The notes: a model not told the origin generated them from the sequence alone. DNA of 64,000 nt from Methanobrevibacter olleyae (GCA_015063035.1 SUTG01000002.1:1-64000), one strand, 5' to 3'. Positions 38,022 to 47,511 are shown, counted from the stretch's first letter. Made by a program: numbers and translations.

Positions 38022-39395
38022 TTAATTATTTGCTTTTATTAATCTTTTAATATGCAAATCTGCCCATATCATTGTTATTGTATTCACCACTATCTCACCA
38101 AGGATTATTCCCCACCATGCACCATATTCCCCATAACCAAGCACAATGGATAAAAGTATTGCAAATGCGAGAGTGAAAACAGTCTCACGCAATATTGTCT
38201 GGAACATTGCAGTGATTCCATTTCCAGTCCCTTGGAAAACAAATGTTGATGTGCACCCATAACCCATTGTTGGGAAATAAATGACTATTACAGATAAGAA
38301 TGCAATAAGCTGTGGAGTCAATCTTGTGCTTGTGCCTGCATATGCAAATACTGAAACAATTTGAGGAGCGAACAAATAAACGATTATGGCAGCTAAAAAT
38401 CCGAATAAAATGGCTATTTTCATTGAATATCTGTGAGCGAATAAAATCTCCTCATACTTTTTAGCGCCATAATTTGCACCTACAACTGATATCAAAGCTG
38501 TAGCTATTGCAATGATAGGGGTTGTTGCAATTGTAACAACTCTCCAACCGGTTGAATATACAGCAACAGCATCCGTTGAAGCCACAACAACAAGCAAAAG
38601 TGAGAACAAAGCCGCAAACAATGCATTATTTATCAATTCCAGACTTGCAGGCAAACCCACTTTCAAGATATCGATTGAAATGGATCTGCTGAATTTATAA
38701 TTGGATAAGAATGGCTTTAAGTAAGTATCCTTCTTAATGTAGAACCAATAGAACAAAACAATATTTACAAGCAATAGGGAAATCAATGTTGCAATGGCTG
38801 CACCTTTAACTCCCAAATTCAGGCCATAAATGAAAATAGGGTCCAGAATCATGTTTAAAATTGAAGAGAACAGCATAGCATACATTGTCCTGCTTGCATC
38901 ACCTTCACCCCTAAGGACCCCGTACAATGCATTTGATAGAATAACAAGAATGGAAGCGGAAGATAAGATTAGCCCATAATCCATTGCATAATCAATTGTG
39001 CTTCCTGCACCCATTCCAAGGAGAATGTCCTTAAGGAAAATAAGCAGCAGAATTGTTGTAATTATTGAAATGATTACAGTGATGAAAATTGTGTGAATTG
39101 CCCCATTATTTGCCTTTTTTCTATTTTCCTCACCGATATACTTCGATAATGCAGAGGCGGAACCTGCTCCCAATCCATTTCCGATTCCCATAAGTGCTAT
39201 GAAAATGGGGCTTACAAAACCAACACCTGCAAGTGCATCTGCACCTAAACCGGATACCCAAATTGCATCGATGACACTGTAAAGGCTTGTGATAAACAAT
39301 GAAATGATAAGAGGAAGTGACATCTTCCATAAGGCCTTCTTAGGGTCTCCCAAAATGGAGTCCACTCCATCATGTCTTAGATTATTTTCATTCAT
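38022..39395 (-). CDS. MATE family efflux transporter
   Basis: A 457-residue, twelve-helix multidrug/antimicrobial extrusion transporter driven by an ion gradient. Conserved MATE segments are visible: ALWKMSLPLIISLFITSLYSVIDAIWVSGLG at the start, GALIAGVG-like ADALAGVGFVSP, and GLGAGSASALSKYIG. I start at the ATG at 39395 because GTGAT lies just upstream; an in-frame TTG exists 18 bases earlier. A second MATE gene lies at 55600. Its substrate is unknown. Confidence 0.9.
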   Translation of the reverse strand: MNENNLRHDGVDSILGDPKKALWKMSLPLIISLFITSLYSVIDAIWVSGLGADALAGVGFVSPIFIALMGIGNGLGAGSASALSKYIGEENRKKANNGAIHTIFITVIISIITTILLLIFLKDILLGMGAGSTIDYAMDYGLILSSASILVILSNALYGVLRGEGDASRTMYAMLFSSILNMILDPIFIYGLNLGVKGAAIATLISLLLVNIVLFYWFYIKKDTYLKPFLSNYKFSRSISIDILKVGLPASLELINNALFAALFSLLLVVVASTDAVAVYSTGWRVVTIATTPIIAIATALISVVGANYGAKKYEEILFAHRYSMKIAILFGFLAAIIVYLFAPQIVSVFAYAGTSTRLTPQLIAFLSVIVIYFPTMGYGCTSTFVFQGTGNGITAMFQTILRETVFTLAFAILLSIVLGYGEYGAWWGIILGEIVVNTITMIWADLHIKRLIKANN

Positions 39396-39562
39396 TTTAT
39401 CACAAATTATCAAATAGTTTTGAATACTTAAAATTAATTCTTAAAATAGCTTAAAAATCTTTAAAACTTGAATAAATTAACTGTTTTTAATTCTTTTAAG
39501 TTTAATCCCTATAATTATATATTAATCAAAATTTATATAAGTAACTATCAAGATGTGGTATT

Positions 39563-39976
39563 ATGGATGAAAATAATTACGTGATATTCAAAAAACAGTA
39601 TGGAAACATTAAACGCCCAAGAGTAAAGGAATTGTCCATCAATTTAAATGGGGTTAAAATATACGAAAAAGAACAGTCCATGATAATCAATATCATAGTT
39701 CCTGTTGAAGATTCAACTAAAACAGTTCAATACTTTGAAGAGTTTAATTTGGGGGAGGATATTCAGTTCAATATTGCAAATACTGGAGACTTTGAATGCA
39801 CTTTTAGAGGAATTTCACCAGTAATCGATAAAAACAGCTATTCATCTTTTTCAATCACAGTACAGGAAAAGAATCCGAGACTTGATCAACTTCAAGTTGA
39901 ATCTGACTGCAATCAAGTTGATGAATATGGAAATCCAATTCATGAATGCATTGGCTGTGGACTGCATAGAGAATAA
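39563..39976 (+). CDS. Hypothetical protein with C-terminal Cys motif
   Basis: I do not recognise this 137-residue protein. It is mostly predicted beta strand, has no signal peptide or membrane segment, and ends in a short Cys-rich stretch (ESDCNQVDEYGNPIHECIGC, then GLHRE), which could bind a metal. The reading frame is open, with codon use like its neighbours. It starts with ATG behind a weak site, in a gap between a divergent MATE gene and the paralogous pair at 40551. Confidence 0.6.
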   Translation: MDENNYVIFKKQYGNIKRPRVKELSINLNGVKIYEKEQSMIINIIVPVEDSTKTVQYFEEFNLGEDIQFNIANTGDFECTFRGISPVIDKNSYSSFSITVQEKNPRLDQLQVESDCNQVDEYGNPIHECIGCGLHRE

Positions 39977-40550
39977 GGCCATGTATTCTAAAAATCGAAA
40001 AATCACAAAAACAATTCCATTAATTTAAATAAAAATTCGATTAATATTTTAAGCATTTAGTAATTAAAATATAAATCTAATCAACCATACATTTCATTAT
40101 TCCATATCTAAAGCTTTTTTTAAAAAATAAAACTAACCTTATCAATGGCTACTCACACCAATATTACCATTTTTATTAAAATTTTAAAAATTTATAATTT
40201 AAAAAAATTTATTATTCCTAAAAATTTATAATTTATAAAAATTTATTATTTATAAAAATTTATAAAATAAAGAATTGAAGATTTTAAAAATTTTTCACAA
40301 CACTCCTTTTTAAAAATTTTTTATTGAACTATTTTTCAAGCTTATTTTTAAAAACAAATATCTAAAAAAAGACATTGTTGTGTTTTAAATTTTTCAAAAA
40401 ATTACGAACTGACATCAATATTAAAATAAAGTTGCAAAATTGCTTTAATTTTATAATAATATCCTAAAAACTTTTTATAAACGAAAATAATTTAAATAAT
40501 AAAGATAAATAAAAAAATAAAGAATATTAAGCATTATTAAGGTGAAATAT
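39977..40550. other. AT-rich intergenic region with repeated AAAATTTATAATTT
   Basis: The 574 bases contain four to five imperfect copies of (T/A)AAAATTTATAATTTA or AAAATTTATTATT at 40180-40275. A TATA-like CTTTTTATAAACG near 40471-40483 lies about 70 bases before the next gene. The repeats are simple and AT-only; no RNA gene or operator is evident. Confidence 0.4.
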
Positions 40551-41408
40551 ATGATTGACGAAATTTTCGAAGAGTATAAAAAGCAGGAAAATGACAACAT
40601 TATCCTTATGACAAAGCACTTTGGAATTGATGTGAAGTGTCTCCTCTATCCAAATATAAACAACGATTTTGTAGTCATTTTAGATAGCGTAAATCTCTTA
40701 AATGAAAAAGTGGACTCATTTAGGATTATAGATATTTTTTATGAAAAGATCATTAAGGAAGGGATATTGTTAGGAATCGGTTTTGGCAAAGCCCATATGA
40801 TAAAGAAGATTTTAGAATTTCCCCTTAGCAAAAGTGAAATCCTTGATATGGATCTAAAGGAATACCATGAATATTACCCTCATTTTGACGAAAACAAATC
40901 AGAATTTGAAAAAGTTGATGAGGATGGAATCGAAAGACTCAAAGTGTCTGTAAATGATGAGCCAAGCCAACTTGAAGTAGAAATATCTGCAGTGGCATAC
41001 ATCTCCAAGATAATTGATGATAATCATAAGGAATTAAAGAAGATTCTATTTGAAGAGTTTTTAGATGAATTCAAAATAGATAGGAAAAAAGCCAAATTCA
41101 CATCCAATAAAAAGATTAGGATAGATGGTGAAAATCTAAGGCCAAAAATTAAATCCAGATTTTTCAAAGAGAAAAGAGGGAAATATAAAATCAAGAAGAT
41201 AATTGAGGACTACTTTGAATATATGATAGATATGGGTTTGGACATAGGAATCAGAACAGGATTGAGATTGGTTATTGAAGACATTCAAAAGGACATCATG
41301 CCCTATGAGATATTGGGAAACTTATCTGAAACGGAAACTATGATGTATATTCAAAAGGAGCATAGCGATTATATCTATAAGAAATACGACACTAAAGTTA
41401 GCATTTAA
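40551..41408 (+). CDS. Unknown protein, paralogue of the next gene, with twin Gly motifs
   Basis: I do not recognise this 285-residue protein. It is acidic to neutral, soluble and largely helical. A motif IIKEGILLGIGFGK (residues 67-80) recurs near the C terminus as YMIDMGLDIGIRTGLR (224-239), suggesting an internal duplication. The start is the ATG at 40551 behind GGTGA; a GTG 9 bases upstream overlaps that site. The next gene encodes a diverged paralogue with the same two motifs, so the pair arose by gene duplication. No link to a known pathway is visible. Confidence 0.65.
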   Translation: MIDEIFEEYKKQENDNIILMTKHFGIDVKCLLYPNINNDFVVILDSVNLLNEKVDSFRIIDIFYEKIIKEGILLGIGFGKAHMIKKILEFPLSKSEILDMDLKEYHEYYPHFDENKSEFEKVDEDGIERLKVSVNDEPSQLEVEISAVAYISKIIDDNHKELKKILFEEFLDEFKIDRKKAKFTSNKKIRIDGENLRPKIKSRFFKEKRGKYKIKKIIEDYFEYMIDMGLDIGIRTGLRLVIEDIQKDIMPYEILGNLSETETMMYIQKEHSDYIYKKYDTKVSI

Positions 41409-41503
41409 ATCTAATGAATATTGAATTTATAGAATTTGCAGACTTTATGGAATTCAGATGGGGGTGTTTATAAAGGCAGTTTATGAATAAAAAAGGTGAA
41501 AAG

Positions 41504-42457
41504 ATGAGCTATTTAATAAATGAAATTTATGAGCTTTACGAAAAGCATTTGGAGATAACAGAACCTGTTTTGAAGGATATGGGAGTTGAAGACAATATTC
41601 ATAATTATCTTATTGATGTGAATATAGACCTTGAAATATTGCTTGAATCCAATGACATAATCAGATATGAGTATGATGAGCTTCAAGAGAAAGTGAAGCA
41701 GGCATATGATGAGATATTCAAGGAAGGAATATTGTTTGGAATAATAGTCGGGAAAATCATCAAGCTAAACAACTGCTTGGAAGATAAGGAAAAGTACAAT
41801 GAATATCTCGGTAGAAACTATGATTATTACACTGAATACAGCTTTAAGATAGATTTCTTCAAAAAGGTAATTCCACCAATAAAAATCAGAAAATCCACAA
41901 GGGAAAGCAGTCCAAGACAATTGAATTACAGAAACAAAAAGTATGAGGAAAAAAGGAAAGTCAATGGAATCAATGTAAGCTGTGAGGAAATCAAGGATTC
42001 ATACTACACAATCAATGAGGAAATAATTGAATATAAAAGGATAATAGAAGAAGGGGGAATAATGAAATTCCTAGAAGATGAGGGAATTGATAAAGAGATA
42101 AAGAACCAATACTCAAACATAAATGAAAAATTATTCGAAAAGCTATTTAATATTTTAGAAGTAAATCTGAACAATGCGGAAAGGGCTTGTCAAAATTACT
42201 ATCGCTTCGATACATTTACAGCCCATGACATGTTTGTATCAAATTTGTTTGCAACCCTGGAAGGGGAATTCGAAGCGAGGGAACTGATTAATTTCTACTT
42301 AAAACATGTCTTCTTTAAAGGAATAGACATTGGAATATTGAATGGGAAAATGTTTTTTGTATATGATATCCAAGAGGGATTCTTGAATTACTATAAAATA
42401 CAAAACATGAGCCTTGAAGAAAAAAGCAGATATTTGATTAAAGAATTGTTTGATTAA
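41504..42457 (+). CDS. Unknown protein, paralogue of the preceding gene
   Basis: A 317-residue, mostly helical protein of unknown function. It shares with its upstream neighbour the opening NEIYELYEK (IDEIFEEYK there). It also shares the motif IFKEGILFGIIVGK (71-84), and its C-terminal copy FFKGIDIGILNGK (270-282) is followed by YDIQEG. The middle (about 130-200) is a Lys/Arg/Glu-rich insertion not shared. GGTGA precedes the chosen ATG at 41504; an earlier in-frame ATG at 41483 lacks a site. A terminator-like stem straddles the stop codon. Confidence 0.65.
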   Translation: MSYLINEIYELYEKHLEITEPVLKDMGVEDNIHNYLIDVNIDLEILLESNDIIRYEYDELQEKVKQAYDEIFKEGILFGIIVGKIIKLNNCLEDKEKYNEYLGRNYDYYTEYSFKIDFFKKVIPPIKIRKSTRESSPRQLNYRNKKYEEKRKVNGINVSCEEIKDSYYTINEEIIEYKRIIEEGGIMKFLEDEGIDKEIKNQYSNINEKLFEKLFNILEVNLNNAERACQNYYRFDTFTAHDMFVSNLFATLEGEFEARELINFYLKHVFFKGIDIGILNGKMFFVYDIQEGFLNYYKIQNMSLEEKSRYLIKELFD

Positions 42458-42479
42458 GTTTTATAAGAACTTAATCAAA
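42449..42479 (+). terminator. Terminator hairpin straddling the stop codon
   Basis: TTTGATTAAGTT and its exact complement (12 bp, 7-base loop) cover the last two codons and stop of the paralogue gene. The M48 gene converges from the other side. Confidence 0.6.
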
Positions 42480-42523
42480 AAAGATAAAAGTTAAAAAAAT
42501 AAACTTTTTAAATTAAATAAAAA

Positions 42524-43465
42524 TTACTGTATCTTCTGACCGCAATTGGTACAGAAATTGTCACCAGGGTCAATTTGAGTTCCACATTTCGGACATGCAT
42601 TAGCTTTTGAAGCTTGAGGGGTAGCAGGATTCGCTTTACCATACTCTGCAGTTGGTTTAGCATCACCAATTACAGGACCCTTAGTGAAATCTTTATCACT
42701 TTCGATTTCAGCAATTAAAGCTTTCATGTTTGCAATTCTTTTTTCATCAGATGGGTGTGTTGAGAAGAATTCAAAATTGTTTCCTCCTCTTTGACTCATG
42801 TTTTCCCAAAATGCAGGAATTTGATTGATGTCATATCCTGCCCAGTGGATAATCAACATGCCTAACCTATCTGCTTCCAGTTCCTGATCTCTTCCGAATG
42901 GCTTTACAAATAAGAAGTCAGACCCAATGTTTGCAGCATTAATGGATGCTCTTGTAATGTCCCCTATTGCACCCATACCAAAGATATCTAAAAGAAAACT
43001 TCCAAAGTAACCTGCAGTTGCAATGGTATTTTTAGCGCTTTCAACACTTGCACGTGTCCTTGAATGGTCAAGCAATGCATGTGCCATTTCGTGACCTAAA
43101 ATGAAAGCTATTCTCTCTTCGGTATTTGCAATGGAAAGAATGCCTGAAAACATCACTATCTTTCCACCAGGCATACAAAAAGCATTTACTGTTTTATCAG
43201 CCAATAAATGCACATCCCAATCATAATAGTCTTGAATGTAGTCCATTCTTCCGATTCTTGTTAAATATGCTTCCACTGCCTTAATCAATCTTACAGCAAC
43301 AGCCCTAACCAATTGACCTTCAGGGGCATTGTCTAGAACTTGAGCCTGTTGGACCATACCATAATACTGCTTGTAGGAATCCTCTAAAAACTTATCATCA
43401 TTCACTATATCAAAATGACTTTTGCCAGTGAATGGATTTAAACTGCTTCTTTGATCTTTTGCCAT
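42524..43465 (-). CDS. M48 family metalloprotease with C-terminal zinc ribbon
   Basis: A 313-residue peptidase. The catalytic zinc motif is GHEMAHALLDH (His125, Glu126, His129) and the third ligand is Glu197 in ELEADRLGM. The protein has no clear membrane helices, unlike HtpX. It therefore resembles the soluble, Oma1/YcaL-like M48 proteins. The C-terminal 25 residues are a zinc ribbon (CPKCGTQIDPGDNFCTNCGQ). The linker before it is Pro/Ala-rich. GGTGAT precedes the ATG. It probably degrades damaged proteins; the substrate is unknown. Confidence 0.9.
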   Translation of the reverse strand: MAKDQRSSLNPFTGKSHFDIVNDDKFLEDSYKQYYGMVQQAQVLDNAPEGQLVRAVAVRLIKAVEAYLTRIGRMDYIQDYYDWDVHLLADKTVNAFCMPGGKIVMFSGILSIANTEERIAFILGHEMAHALLDHSRTRASVESAKNTIATAGYFGSFLLDIFGMGAIGDITRASINAANIGSDFLFVKPFGRDQELEADRLGMLIIHWAGYDINQIPAFWENMSQRGGNNFEFFSTHPSDEKRIANMKALIAEIESDKDFTKGPVIGDAKPTAEYGKANPATPQASKANACPKCGTQIDPGDNFCTNCGQKIQ

Positions 43466-43535
43466 CTTATCACCAAAAACAATTAATCGCTTTATGATAT
43501 CATATATTGTTCATCAATAAAAATAATTTACATTT

Positions 43536-43694
43536 GATTGGAAATTTGTTTTAATAATTGGAAATTTATTCTATTGATTTAAAATTTGTTTTAATAATTG
43601 TAAATTTATTCTATTGATTGGAAATTTGTTTTAATAATGGAAATTTATTTTATTAATTGTAAATTTATTTTATTGATTGAAATTTATTTTAATA
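43536..43694. repeat. 40-bp tandem repeats between M48 and thioesterase genes
   Basis: A unit beginning GATTGGAAATTTGTTTTAAT and ending AAATTTATTCTATT is repeated at 43536, 43576 and 43616, with a diverged fourth copy reaching the thioesterase stop codon. Copies share phase exactly apart from one base lost in the third. It fills almost the whole intergenic space. Confidence 0.85.
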
Positions 43695-43697
43695 AAA

Positions 43698-44096
43698 TTA
43701 CATTTTATATCCAGTTCCAACAAAGTGGGCAATTTCCCTTCCAGTGTCATCTGTAATGTCAACATTTATGACTGAGGTTGTCCTCCCATCTTTACGGACT
43801 GTAGCCTTTGCTATAAGCTTTTCCCCTTTTGCTCCACTTAAATAGTTTATGCTTACCTGAAGACCTACTGTCAGCTTATGCAGTTGATTGGACATTACTG
43901 CAAAGGCAAAATCACCTAGAGTGAATATTGCTCCACCCATTACAGCACCGAACCCATTTCTGAAATCATCCTTGATCTCTACACTGCAAATGCAATAATC
44001 CTCTCCAAGCTCATCTAACTGAATACCCAATTTAGCTGCAAATTTATCTCCATTGAAAAACTCTCTTGCTTCCTCTATTGATTCAAATGTTGTCAA
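43698..44096 (-). CDS. PaaI family hotdog thioesterase
   Basis: A 132-residue hotdog-fold acyl-CoA thioesterase-like protein. The central helix motif is GFGAVMGGAIFTLGDFAFAVMSNQL and the strand LTVGLQVSINYLSGAKGEKL follows. The catalytic Asp is likely in TLGDFAF. The start is TTG at 44094-44096; GGTGAT lies 6 bases upstream and there is no nearby ATG. The acyl substrate is unknown. Confidence 0.85.
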   Translation of the reverse strand: MTTFESIEEAREFFNGDKFAAKLGIQLDELGEDYCICSVEIKDDFRNGFGAVMGGAIFTLGDFAFAVMSNQLHKLTVGLQVSINYLSGAKGEKLIAKATVRKDGRTTSVINVDITDDTGREIAHFVGTGYKM

Positions 44097-44205
44097 AAAA
44101 TCACCTAATTAAAACGTGCATAAAATTAATTTATAATATTATTATATTCGAAATCATTAAAAAGATTATTCTACTTAATAAGGTTTAGAAATAATGAAAA
44201 AGAGA

Positions 44206-44784
44206 TTATTCCTCAGTTTTAACCTTTCTAATAAATTTAGCGGGAATTCCTGCAACAACGGAACATTCCTCAACATCCTTTGTCACAACTGCACCAGCTG
44301 CAATGATTGCTCCGTCTCCTATTGTGACTCCAGGCAAAATAGTCGCATTCGAACCTATCCAAACATCGTTTCCAATCCTGATTGGAGCTGCAATTAGATT
44401 AGCCCTGTTTTTTGGATTTTCATCATGATTTAATGTAGCCATTACAACATTATGACCTATCAATGCATTATCTCCAATGTAAATTCCTCCCTGATCTTGA
44501 AATCTGCAACCAGAATTGATAAAGACATTTTTACCAAGATGTATGTTTTTTCCAAAATCGGTAGTGAATGGAGGGAAAAGCCTGAAGTCCTCACTAACTT
44601 CCTTTCCAATTAACTGTGAAAATAATTCTCTAATTTCATCAAAATCATGATATTTGCCATTAATTTCAAATGTGATTTTTTGAGCTTCCTGTGAATAATA
44701 ATTGCATGCAAAAGCCGCTTCTTCATCCATGACCAAAGCTTTACCTGCATTAAAAATTTCTAAGAGTTTTTTAAGTTCCAACAT
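44206..44784 (-). CDS. Maltose/galactoside O-acetyltransferase-like protein
   Basis: A 192-residue left-handed beta-helix acetyltransferase of the Maa/LacA kind. Hexapeptide repeats are visible in [39 protein letters not shown] and [37 protein letters not shown]. The catalytic His is in TLNHDEN near residue 118. The ATG has only a weak site. It probably acetylates a sugar or polyol with acetyl-CoA. Confidence 0.9.
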   Translation of the reverse strand: MLELKKLLEIFNAGKALVMDEEAAFACNYYSQEAQKITFEINGKYHDFDEIRELFSQLIGKEVSEDFRLFPPFTTDFGKNIHLGKNVFINSGCRFQDQGGIYIGDNALIGHNVVMATLNHDENPKNRANLIAAPIRIGNDVWIGSNATILPGVTIGDGAIIAAGAVVTKDVEECSVVAGIPAKFIRKVKTEE

Positions 44785-44992
44785 AATATTAAATTGAATT
44801 TTATAAAATATAAATATTTATAGACAAGAATTTATTGTAAAAATGAAATTAAATTAGAAAAACAGCATATTTTATAGGGGGAAATATGAAATAAAAAACA
44901 ATAATGCTGGTATGGAAAATAAAAAATAGATAATGAGAAACTAGAAAATAAAAAAAGAAAAGAGAAAAAATAGAAAAATGATAAAGAGATTA

Positions 44993-45113
44993 TTTAAACA
45001 TGCTCCTTTAGATTGAAATCCTATTTAAAGTCTTAAGTTTTTATGCAAAATTATTTTATTTGACTTGAGTTCACGGGATGAGTAGAATCCCAATCCAAAA
45101 GAACATGCTTAAA
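44993..45113 (-). ncRNA. Candidate structured RNA after the adhesin gene
   Basis: On the minus strand, the 20 bases from 45110 to 45091 pair with 45015 to 44996 through 16 Watson-Crick and 4 G-U pairs, without a single mismatch. Three A-U pairs (44993-44995 with 45111-45113) extend this to 23. On the plus strand the four wobble positions would be A-C mismatches. Inside are a GGGAT/ATCCC hairpin (45075-45091) and a possible AAGTC/GACTT stem, giving a three-way junction. It starts 20 bases beyond the adhesin stop, so it may be a 3' untranslated element, terminator or processed RNA. The other bases of 44785-45132 are A-rich and featureless. Confidence 0.5.
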
Positions 45114-45132
45114 ATAAATATGATTTTTTGAA

Positions 45133-47511
45133 TTAATCAATGAGTTTGAGTGGTATATTTTGCTCAAAATCCCATAATATATGATTATCAATCACATTCC
45201 CATCTACAACACTATAATCAGCTAATGGAGCGTCAACACTTGAAACTGATGCAGTGTCAGATACTGATGCAGTATCAGATACTGCCTCACCAGCTGAAGC
45301 CATTGATAAATGACCTCCTAAAACACCACCAGTAACACCAGCAACAACAGATCCACCAATCACAATCAAAGCAGTCTTTACCCTATCATAATTTGCATCA
45401 TAATGGTTAGCAACAATATAAGCAGTTCCTGCTGAACCTACAGCTGCTCCTACAGCTGCTCCTACAGCAGCACCTACTACAGGGTTAGCAGTGACAACAC
45501 CAGTAACAAAACCTGCAACAAAACTTACACCAATACACAAAGCACCAGTAATAACAGTATTGGTAGTAGACATACTTTTAACAAAGGTAACAGGACCGGT
45601 AGTGCCATTTAAAGCTACACCGTTGAGGATGACTTTTCCGTTGTCTCCAACACAGACATCATTGCCTTCACCGTAAGCTTTATTGTTTGCGAATAAACAG
45701 TTTTCCAATATTAAGGTTCCTTGGTTGAATATAGCTCCGCCGTTTTTAGCGTAGTTGTTTTCGAAAGAACAGTTGTTACAAATTACAACACCTAAGTTAA
45801 GCATTGCAGCACCCCAATCTCTATCAAAAGTGTAATCCATACGATTATCCTTAAATAAGACATTGTCGAATATGCATTGCCCTGCCATATTTTCAATTGC
45901 AGTGTTGAATCCGGAAACTGTTAAGTTATTAGCGCAGAAAATAACATTATTGGTAAGACTTACCCATTTGTTTTCATCATCATCCTTGGATGTGGTCTTG
46001 ATATGTGATCCATGACCATCAATATTAATTGCATCAAATCCGAGATTGGAAGCCATAATTGTTTCGCCGTTATCAATAGTCATTCCATCTGCAAGAACAA
46101 TGTTTAATAATTTGGTTTTGATGTAAGAAGGATTACCTGAATCAGCTTTTTCCATCATATAACCCATAACAGACTCGAAACAGTCACTAGTGGTTTTGAT
46201 TGCAGAGGAGTAACTGTTGCTGTCATTTACATATACGTTTTTGATAAGGCTGTAGTCCAATTGATAGTTAAAGTTTTTAGTTAATGCAAATACATCTGAT
46301 ACTGCAGATACATTTTTGAAGTGGTAACCTTTACCAAACAATATTCCAGTGTCGGCAAAGTTTCTGAAGACATTCAATACCACATCATGTGATTCATTAT
46401 AGTAATCACAGTAGTACCAGGTATCCTTATCGAGGTAGTGAGTACCTCCTTCACCTAAAGCGTAATATAACATTCCATATAATTCAATATCTTTGTCAGC
46501 TACTTTTGATGGGTATGAATCAGCAAAAAGGCTAACATTCAAACTAGACCCTTTACCATCATAGATCTTTGAGTTTCTATCCAATATGCATTTTTGAATT
46601 ATTGCATTTTTTTGACAGTTTTCGAGATATATTGCATCCTGGGTTAATCCAGAAGAACAGTTATCGAAACGGCAGCTGCTGATTATGTTACGGAACCCTT
46701 CCATATATATAGCTCCACCGAAAGATTTTGCTTCAACATTGGAAAAGCTGCACCTATTAATTTTACCGTAATTACCGGTCCAGAAGATTGAACCACCGTT
46801 TACAGCTTTGGTTGCTATGAATTTACATCCGTTAATTTCATCATGATTTCCGTTCACTACAACTGGGCTGTAACCATAGTTACTGACTTTTACATGACTA
46901 CTAGATGGTAGATGAAGTAAAAGTTCACTGTTACTTAACTCATAATCCGGATTGGTAAAAACAAGATTATTGATCTTTACACCATCAGCAGTGATCTTGA
47001 AGATTCTGGAATCCCCTTTGTAGCCGATAATCTTATGGCCGTTACCATTTATGGTAACGTTCTCTTTGTCTAAAGTGAGGAAATGGTAATTTTTGGAATC
47101 CAAATTATAATCTTTAGTTAATTTGACAACTGAACCTGGAGTTAAATTTCCAAGGTCCTTAACGAAATCCTCATAAGTACCAGGAGTTTTAACTGCTCTT
47201 TTGTTAGATAAAGCCTTTTTAGAAGTCTTGTGAATATTATTGTCCTTAACTTCATCCAAAGTATTTTTAGAGGTCTTGTGAACATTGTTGTCCTTGACTT
47301 CATCTAAAGCATCATTTAATTCAACAGCACTTGCTTCATCATCAATAGCGCTAATTTCAACGTTATTGATTTCAAAATCAACAGAATTTTCATATACATT
47401 TGATGCGTCGTTAATGTCGCTTGCAGCACATACACAAGACATGCTTAAGACAACACATAAAGCAAGCATCAATAATAAAATTGGTTTAAAAATATTTTTT
47501 TCAATTTTCAT
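45133..47511 (-). CDS. Secreted adhesin-like beta-helix protein
   Basis: A 792-residue surface protein. Residues 1-30 are a signal peptide (FKPILLLMLALCVVLSMSCVCA). Then come two copies of LDEVKDNN(V/I)HKTSK (about 68-97). A right-handed parallel beta-helix follows from 120 to about 640, with recurring NGNGHKIIGYK-, NCSFENNYAKNGGAIFNQG- and NCLFANNKAYG-type turns. Next are two hydrophobic segments (about 650-735), the first with a glycine zipper VVGAAVGAAVGAAVGSAG. A short tail ends it, with SDTASVSDTASVS. Adhesin-like proteins of this kind are numerous in Methanobrevibacter and are thought to bind host or microbial surfaces. The ATG at 47511 follows GGGATGA; an alternative ATG lies at 47520. 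Confidence 0.88.
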   Translation of the reverse strand: MKIEKNIFKPILLLMLALCVVLSMSCVCAASDINDASNVYENSVDFEINNVEISAIDDEASAVELNDALDEVKDNNVHKTSKNTLDEVKDNNIHKTSKKALSNKRAVKTPGTYEDFVKDLGNLTPGSVVKLTKDYNLDSKNYHFLTLDKENVTINGNGHKIIGYKGDSRIFKITADGVKINNLVFTNPDYELSNSELLLHLPSSSHVKVSNYGYSPVVVNGNHDEINGCKFIATKAVNGGSIFWTGNYGKINRCSFSNVEAKSFGGAIYMEGFRNIISSCRFDNCSSGLTQDAIYLENCQKNAIIQKCILDRNSKIYDGKGSSLNVSLFADSYPSKVADKDIELYGMLYYALGEGGTHYLDKDTWYYCDYYNESHDVVLNVFRNFADTGILFGKGYHFKNVSAVSDVFALTKNFNYQLDYSLIKNVYVNDSNSYSSAIKTTSDCFESVMGYMMEKADSGNPSYIKTKLLNIVLADGMTIDNGETIMASNLGFDAINIDGHGSHIKTTSKDDDENKWVSLTNNVIFCANNLTVSGFNTAIENMAGQCIFDNVLFKDNRMDYTFDRDWGAAMLNLGVVICNNCSFENNYAKNGGAIFNQGTLILENCLFANNKAYGEGNDVCVGDNGKVILNGVALNGTTGPVTFVKSMSTTNTVITGALCIGVSFVAGFVTGVVTANPVVGAAVGAAVGAAVGSAGTAYIVANHYDANYDRVKTALIVIGGSVVAGVTGGVLGGHLSMASAGEAVSDTASVSDTASVSSVDAPLADYSVVDGNVIDNHILWDFEQNIPLKLID

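Noticed and set aside
40180-40300. AAAATTTATAATTT repeats as an operator array
   Set aside because: Copies are AT-only, irregularly spaced and of the kind expected from low-complexity DNA.
45070-45110. Possible frameshifted continuation of the adhesin (HVLLDWDSTHPVNSSQIK on the minus strand)
   Set aside because: It is in another frame beyond a stop codon, short and without a binding site; the RNA stem explains the same bases better.
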